DNA of 27,688 nt from JAZKFT01 sp043760535 (GTDB taxonomy: Bacteria > Bacteroidota > Bacteroidia > Chitinophagales > Chitinophagaceae). The notes beneath the pieces are model-generated. The model saw only the letters and a program-made list of their open reading frames with translations, was not told the DNA's origin and did not search any database. The stretch covers positions 1 to 27,688 of the forward strand of contig JAYUOV010000270.1 in NCBI GenBank assembly GCA_043760535.1, written 5' to 3'. This document shows positions 23,982 to 27,688 of the stretch, piece after piece. The translations under genes and the position numbers were made by a program. How positions within the stretch are numbered: position 1 is the stretch's first letter; each line of letters begins with the position of its first letter.

Positions 23982-25957
23982 AATTTGGATTAGAGCAACA
24001 TATTATTGATAAACTGATAGCTGTTTTTGAGCAACACCCAAAAGTGGACAAAGCCCTTGTGTTTGGTAGCAGAGCCAAAGGCAATTACCGCCCTGATAGC
24101 GATATTGATATTGCCATAAAAGGACAAGACCTAAATACCGATGATATTATTGCAATGAGTGTGGCGTTTGAAAAAAAAGGAATTACCCATAAAATTGATT
24201 TGATAAATTACTACACTATAAAAGAACCTGACTTAAAAGACCATATTGATAGAGTGGGAATTGAGTTGTATAGTAGGTGGGTAGATAAAATATTAAAGGA
24301 AATTGGTTGCACTTTTTTATCTGGTTATGCATTTAAAAGTTCTGACTATGGTAACATTGGTATTCCGCTAATAAAAATAGGTAATATTCAAAATCGAAAT
24401 GTTACAATTGATGATGATGGGGATTTTGTTTTAGAAAAGCTTATTAATGAAAAAGTGGCAAAATATCTTTTGTCAAATAATGACGTTTTAATCGCAATGA
24501 CAGGACAAGGAAGTGTCGGTAGAGTTGGGAAATTAAAAATTAAGGAAGGTGAAAAAGCCCTTTTAAACCAACGAGTTGGTAAATTTATTTGTGATGAAAA
24601 AAACATCAATATTGATTACCTATATTACCTTTTGACATCCGATAAGTATCAAGATTTACTTTTCAATACAGGCTCTGGCAGTGGACAGCCTAATTTAAGT
24701 CCTGAACTAATTTTAGCAACTGAAATACCTTGGGTAAATTATAAAGAACAAACCGCCATTGCCACTATCCTTAGCAGTTTAGATGATAAAATAGACCTGC
24801 TACACCGCCAAAACAAAACCTTAGAGGAATTAGCTGAAACGCTTTTTAGACAGTGGTTTGTGGAGGAAGCAGAGGAGAGTAATGCTGTAAGACTTGGAGA
24901 TGTTATAAAAACATCATCTGGTGGCACACCCTCACGTTCCAAAATGGGATATTACCAAAACGGAACAATCAAATGGGTTAAGTCAAAAGAATTACAAGGA
25001 AGTTTTATCTTTGATACTGAAGAGAAAGTTACAGATGATGCTGTCAAAAATTCATCTGCTAAATTGTTTCCAACAAATACAATCTTGATAGCAATGTATG
25101 GAGCTACTGTTGGCGAATACGCCATACTTGCAGAACCTGCAACTTGTAACCAAGCTGTATGTGGTTTAATTCCAAACGAGAATTTTCCATATACATTTTT
25201 GTTTATCCTAACCAAATCCAACAAACAAAATTTAATCGGTTTAGCAGGTGGGTCAGCACAACAAAATATTAGTCAAGAATTAATCAAGGATATTGAAATT
25301 CCAAATTCAATTGACAAAATAAAAGAATATCACAAAATCGTAGAACCATATTTTCAAAAAATAAAATCTAACCAAATCCAAATCCGCACCCTAACCCAAA
25401 CCCGAGATGCTTTGTTGCCCAAGTTGATGAGTGGGGAGGTAAGAGTAAGGGCTGGGCTTGCCCCTGCCCAAAACGATAAAGGGCAACCGCAAGGGATAGC
25501 CCCGACAATGATATTGAATGAATTGGGGGAGATTGCATATAACGAATGGATAAAATTGACGGAACGGTTTACCAATTTTGAATTGGATGTATTTCAAATA
25601 ATGCCCAATCATATGCACGGCATTATTGTGTTAAACAATGTAGGGGCAACCCTTGCGGTTGCCCAAAATAATTCGGTTGCCCAAAATGATGAAATTGCCC
25701 AAAATGGGGCGGTTGACAATATCAGGGCAGGGGCAAGCCCCGCCCCTACGGTATCCGATATTGTAGGTGCATACAAATCATTGGTGGCAAATGGATGTTT
25801 GAATATTTATAAATCAAAAAATGAAACGATGGGCAAATTGTGGCAACGTAATTACCACGAACACATTATCCGCAATGAACAATCATATCAAACGATTTCA
25901 AATTATATAATAAACAATCCTACAAAATGGAATGATGATAAATTTTATACGAAATGA
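23978..25957 (+). CDS. hsdS: MNT nucleotidyltransferase-HsdS-RAYT fusion protein
   Basis: This is a single 659-codon frame with three parts. Residues 1-96 are a MNT nucleotidyltransferase (F-G-S-R-A-K-G at 29-35 and D-S-D-I-D at 40-44; catalytic D42, D44), the antitoxin-like partner of the HEPN gene just before. Residues about 98-495 are a complete HsdS: TRD1 from I-G-C-T-F-L-S-G-Y-A-F-K, a central helix around 260-300 (A-T-I-L-S-S-L-D-D-K-I-D-L-L), TRD2 from R-L-G-D-V-I-K-T-S-S-G-G-T-P, and a second helix ending L-L-P-K-L-M-S-G-E-V-R-V. Residues about 495-659 are a RAYT transposase piece: HUH in M-P-N-H545-M-H547-G and Y643 in I-S-N-Y-I-I-N-N-P, but the usual first strand (Y-F-x-T-I-C-T) is missing. 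It would set the DNA target of the HsdM/HsdR complex. Usual HsdS is about 400 residues, so 250 are extra. It overlaps both neighbours by 4 bp. Confidence 0.88.
   Translation: MKFGLEQHIIDKLIAVFEQHPKVDKALVFGSRAKGNYRPDSDIDIAIKGQDLNTDDIIAMSVAFEKKGITHKIDLINYYTIKEPDLKDHIDRVGIELYSRWVDKILKEIGCTFLSGYAFKSSDYGNIGIPLIKIGNIQNRNVTIDDDGDFVLEKLINEKVAKYLLSNNDVLIAMTGQGSVGRVGKLKIKEGEKALLNQRVGKFICDEKNINIDYLYYLLTSDKYQDLLFNTGSGSGQPNLSPELILATEIPWVNYKEQTAIATILSSLDDKIDLLHRQNKTLEELAETLFRQWFVEEAEESNAVRLGDVIKTSSGGTPSRSKMGYYQNGTIKWVKSKELQGSFIFDTEEKVTDDAVKNSSAKLFPTNTILIAMYGATVGEYAILAEPATCNQAVCGLIPNENFPYTFLFILTKSNKQNLIGLAGGSAQQNISQELIKDIEIPNSIDKIKEYHKIVEPYFQKIKSNQIQIRTLTQTRDALLPKLMSGEVRVRAGLAPAQNDKGQPQGIAPTMILNELGEIAYNEWIKLTERFTNFELDVFQIMPNHMHGIIVLNNVGATLAVAQNNSVAQNDEIAQNGAVDNIRAGASPAPTVSDIVGAYKSLVANGCLNIYKSKNETMGKLWQRNYHEHIIRNEQSYQTISNYIINNPTKWNDDKFYTK
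25449..25506. repeat. REP-like palindromic element 1, in frame within the fusion gene
   Basis: This is GC-rich DNA containing GGGCTTGCCCCTGCCC (25454-25469) and GGGCAACCGCAAGGG (25481-25495). Both words recur in reverse complement in element 2. It encodes R-A-G-L-A-P-A-Q-N-D-K-G-Q-P-Q-G-I-A-P-T at the junction between HsdS and the RAYT part. Confidence 0.75.
25640..25749. repeat. REP-like palindromic element 2, in frame within the RAYT part
   Basis: The element is bounded by GTAGGGGC (25640-25647) and GCCCCTAC (25742-25749). Inside are GGGCAAC-CCTTGCG-GTTGCCC, three copies of TTGCCCAAAAT spaced exactly 18 bp apart (25659, 25677, 25695), and GGGCAGGGGCAAGCCC (25725-25740). It is the inverted relative of element 1 and encodes G-A-T-L-A-V-A-Q-N-N to R-A-G-A-S-P-A-P-T, between the HUH motif and the tyrosine helix. 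Confidence 0.8.
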
Positions 25958-27688
25958 AACCAATAACAGAAGATAAAATAGAAACCTTTGCTATTGAAGT
26001 GCTTCAATCTATGGGTTGGGAGTATGTTCATGGCTTGGCTATTGCACCCGGTGCAGAGCAAGCAGAAAGAGAAAACTTTGAACAAATTGTTTTGGTTGAC
26101 CGTTTACGCAAATCGGTTGCGGTGCTTAATCCTAATATTCCCCACGATGCACAAGAACAGGCAATACAAAAAGTATTACGGATTTACTCGCCTGAATTGT
26201 TGCATAACAACGAAACCTTTCATCAGCTATTAGTTGAAAAAGTAAAAATCCCTTATCAGCAAGACGGTTTTGAACGCAGTTATGAAGTGGCTTTGATGGA
26301 TTTTGAAAACCCATTGAACAATGAATTTTTATGCGTTAATCAATACACAATTGTAGAGAAAAACCAAAACAAAAGACCCGATGTGTTGCTGTTTGTAAAT
26401 GGTTTGCCATTGGTAGTAATTGAATTAAAAAATGCAGCAGACGAAAACGCCACAATGCGAAAAGCGTTTGACCAATTGCAGACATACAAATCAACAATTC
26501 CAAGTTTATTTACTTACAATGCCATTTGCGTAATATCTGACGGAATGGAATGCAAGGCAGGAAGTGTTTCGGCAGGTTACAGCCGTTTTATGACATGGCC
26601 TGTCTGCGTGCAACGCACAGGCAGAAAAACAGCAGAGGGCAAAAAAGGAAGCTTTTTTGTATATGTTATTGAATGTGAAGATAGCACATTTTATAAAGGG
26701 CAAACCGAAGATTTAGAAAAAAGATTTTTAGAACACTTGAACGGAAAAGGTGCAGATTGGACTCGGACGCATAAAGCTAAAAGAATTATACATTATGAAG
26801 TTTACGCTACAAGAGATGAAGCAGTAAAGAGGGAAAGTGATTTGAAAACTGGGTTTGGCAGAACTTGGTTAAAAAGAGAAATAGAAGCTGGGAGAAATAA
26901 AGAGTATAAATTGGGAGATGAAGAACCAAGATTAGCATCACGATTTATTCCACAGTTAGAAATTCTACTAAAAGGAATGCTGAACCATTCTACTCTTTTA
27001 GATTTAGTTCGCAATTTCATTGTATTTGAAAAAAGCAAAAAAGAAGATGTCAAAACAGGCATTACACAAATAGAAACCGTTAAGAAATTAGCGGCATATC
27101 ATCAATATTATGCAGTAAACAAAGCGGTGCAATCTTCCATTATTGCATCGGGAGCTAACGGAGACAAAAAAGGCGGTGTAGTTTGGCATACACAAGGCTC
27201 GGGCAAAAGTTTGAGTATGGTTTTTTATTCGGGCAAACTGATTACAGAACATAAAATGCAAAACCCAACCATTTTAGTCATTACCGACCGAAATGATTTG
27301 GACGACCAATTATTTGACACATTTGCCAACTCAAAACAATTACTAAGACAAGAACCAGTTCAAGCCAAAGACAGAGAGCATTTAAAGGAATTACTAAAAG
27401 TGGCAAGCGGTGGAATTGTCTTTGCCACCATTCAGAAATTTTTACCTGCCCGTTCCGCAGGCGGGCCCGAAGACCAAAAATCGGTTTACGAACAACTTTC
27501 AGCACGCAAAAATATTGTAGTAATAGCAGACGAAGCCCACAGAACACAATACGGTTTTGAAGCATCAATAAAAGAAGTAAAAGACAAGGAAACCAAAGAA
27601 AAAATTGGTGAACGTATTGCGTATGGCTTCGCCAAATATATGCGGGATGCTTTACCCAATGCTACATACATAGGTTTTACAGGAACTC
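25954..27688 (+). CDS. hsdR: Type I restriction endonuclease subunit HsdR with inserted GIY-YIG domain, 3' end outside window
   Basis: This is the first 578 residues of HsdR, the ATP-driven translocating nuclease. The ATG at 25954 overlaps the fusion gene stop (ATGA). The N-terminal PD-(D/E)xK nuclease has R-P-D143-V-L-L-F and V-I-E157-L-K159. Walker A Q-G-S-G-K-S is at 414-419 and the DEAH box at 526-529, and the visible end reads I-G-F-T-G-T as in motif III. Between S-A-G-Y-S-R-F-M-T-W (about 205-215) and R-F-I-P-Q-L-E-I-L-L (about 330), where relatives have a short loop, lie about 108 extra residues forming a GIY-YIG nuclease domain. A further short in-frame palindrome adds L-P-A-R-S-A-G-G-P near residue 496. 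The frame is open throughout. Confidence 0.93.
   Translation, partial: MKPITEDKIETFAIEVLQSMGWEYVHGLAIAPGAEQAERENFEQIVLVDRLRKSVAVLNPNIPHDAQEQAIQKVLRIYSPELLHNNETFHQLLVEKVKIPYQQDGFERSYEVALMDFENPLNNEFLCVNQYTIVEKNQNKRPDVLLFVNGLPLVVIELKNAADENATMRKAFDQLQTYKSTIPSLFTYNAICVISDGMECKAGSVSAGYSRFMTWPVCVQRTGRKTAEGKKGSFFVYVIECEDSTFYKGQTEDLEKRFLEHLNGKGADWTRTHKAKRIIHYEVYATRDEAVKRESDLKTGFGRTWLKREIEAGRNKEYKLGDEEPRLASRFIPQLEILLKGMLNHSTLLDLVRNFIVFEKSKKEDVKTGITQIETVKKLAAYHQYYAVNKAVQSSIIASGANGDKKGGVVWHTQGSGKSLSMVFYSGKLITEHKMQNPTILVITDRNDLDDQLFDTFANSKQLLRQEPVQAKDREHLKELLKVASGGIVFATIQKFLPARSAGGPEDQKSVYEQLSARKNIVVIADEAHRTQYGFEASIKEVKDKETKEKIGERIAYGFAKYMRDALPNATYIGFTGT
26599..26624. repeat. Imperfect palindrome at the 5' edge of the GIY-YIG insertion
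   Basis: CTGTCTGCGTG and CGCACAGGCAG face each other around a short centre; their three mismatches are all G-T/C-A type, so an RNA stem would still pair by G-U. It encodes P-V-C-V-Q-R-T-G-R, residues absent from usual HsdR proteins. Confidence 0.6.
26600..26925 (+). other. GIY-YIG (YhbQ/UPF0213-like) nuclease domain inserted in HsdR
   Basis: Within HsdR, F-V-Y237-V-I-E-C-E-D-S-T-F-Y247-K-G249 is the GIY-YIG motif pair. L-E-K-R257-F-L-E-H261, then G-K-G-A-D-W-T-R, and D-E-A-V-K-R-E294-S-D-L-K give the arginine, histidine and glutamate expected in an active domain. G-R-T-W-L-K-R-E-I ends it. It sits in a surface loop between the HsdR nuclease and helicase domains, starting right after a palindrome at 26599-26624. 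Confidence 0.85.
27444..27466. repeat. Small in-frame palindrome in hsdR
   Basis: CCTGC...GCAGG and GCCCG...CGGGC overlap as interlocking inverted repeats. They encode the extra L-P-A-R-S-A-G-G-P between the T-I-Q-K-F motif and V-Y-E-Q-L-S, a point where relatives have only a short loop. It is GC-rich in AT-rich surroundings. Confidence 0.55.

Noticed and set aside
23978..25957. The possibility that the fusion ORF hides an internal stop or frame change
   Set aside because: The reading frame is continuous across both junctions in the given sequence and codon use looks coding throughout; only read-level data could show an assembly error.

Overview
The window looks like a chromosomal segment of a Bacteroidota bacterium, most likely from Chitinophagales/Chitinophagaceae. 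It carries a PorX-type response regulator of the type IX secretion system, a BatA-like VWA protein, an lpxD gene close to an HD-phosphohydrolase gene, an Nfu protein with its N-terminal domain, and promoter-like sites of the Bacteroidota pattern TTTG-N19-TAnnTTTG. No rRNA, tRNA or CRISPR array was seen.

Layout. Positions 1-6131 (minus strand) run from a likely lpxC start at the left edge through lpxD, an AT-rich three-gene ABC-three-component (ABC-3C) defence operon, an HD-domain phosphohydrolase gene, and a toxin-antitoxin pair whose PIN toxin is frameshifted. Positions 6132-12606 hold porX, a small conserved gene, a metallo-beta-lactamase-fold hydrolase, an AI-2E-family permease, a decayed histidine-kinase fragment, a DoxX-like membrane protein and a glycosyltransferase. 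Positions 12628-20918 hold an SDR, nfu, a PAP2 phosphatase, uvrD/pcrA, a DUF1579 lipoprotein, a membrane-anchored lipocalin-like protein and batA. A gene-poor kilobase follows. From 21944 to the right edge there is a type I restriction-modification operon.

The most unusual part is that operon. Its order is hsdM, a HEPN toxin-like gene, one 659-residue ORF, then hsdR, and each junction overlaps by 4-8 bp. The 659-residue ORF reads as a MNT nucleotidyltransferase (antitoxin-like), then a two-TRD HsdS specificity subunit, then the C-terminal half of a REP-associated tyrosine transposase (RAYT). A HEPN/MNT toxin-antitoxin module is therefore embedded in a restriction system, with the antitoxin physically joined to the DNA-recognition subunit. 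HsdR in turn has a GIY-YIG nuclease domain inserted between its own nuclease and helicase domains. REP-like palindromes lie in frame within both hsdS and hsdR.

Intergenic DNA carries several repeat families: a 55-bp hairpin repeat present twice, seven-base-period arrays beside gene ends, and several perfect palindromes, including a 44-bp one between convergent genes. The two defence loci and the toxin-antitoxin pair sit among housekeeping genes (lpxD, HD, porX), which suggests repeated insertion into a conserved neighbourhood.
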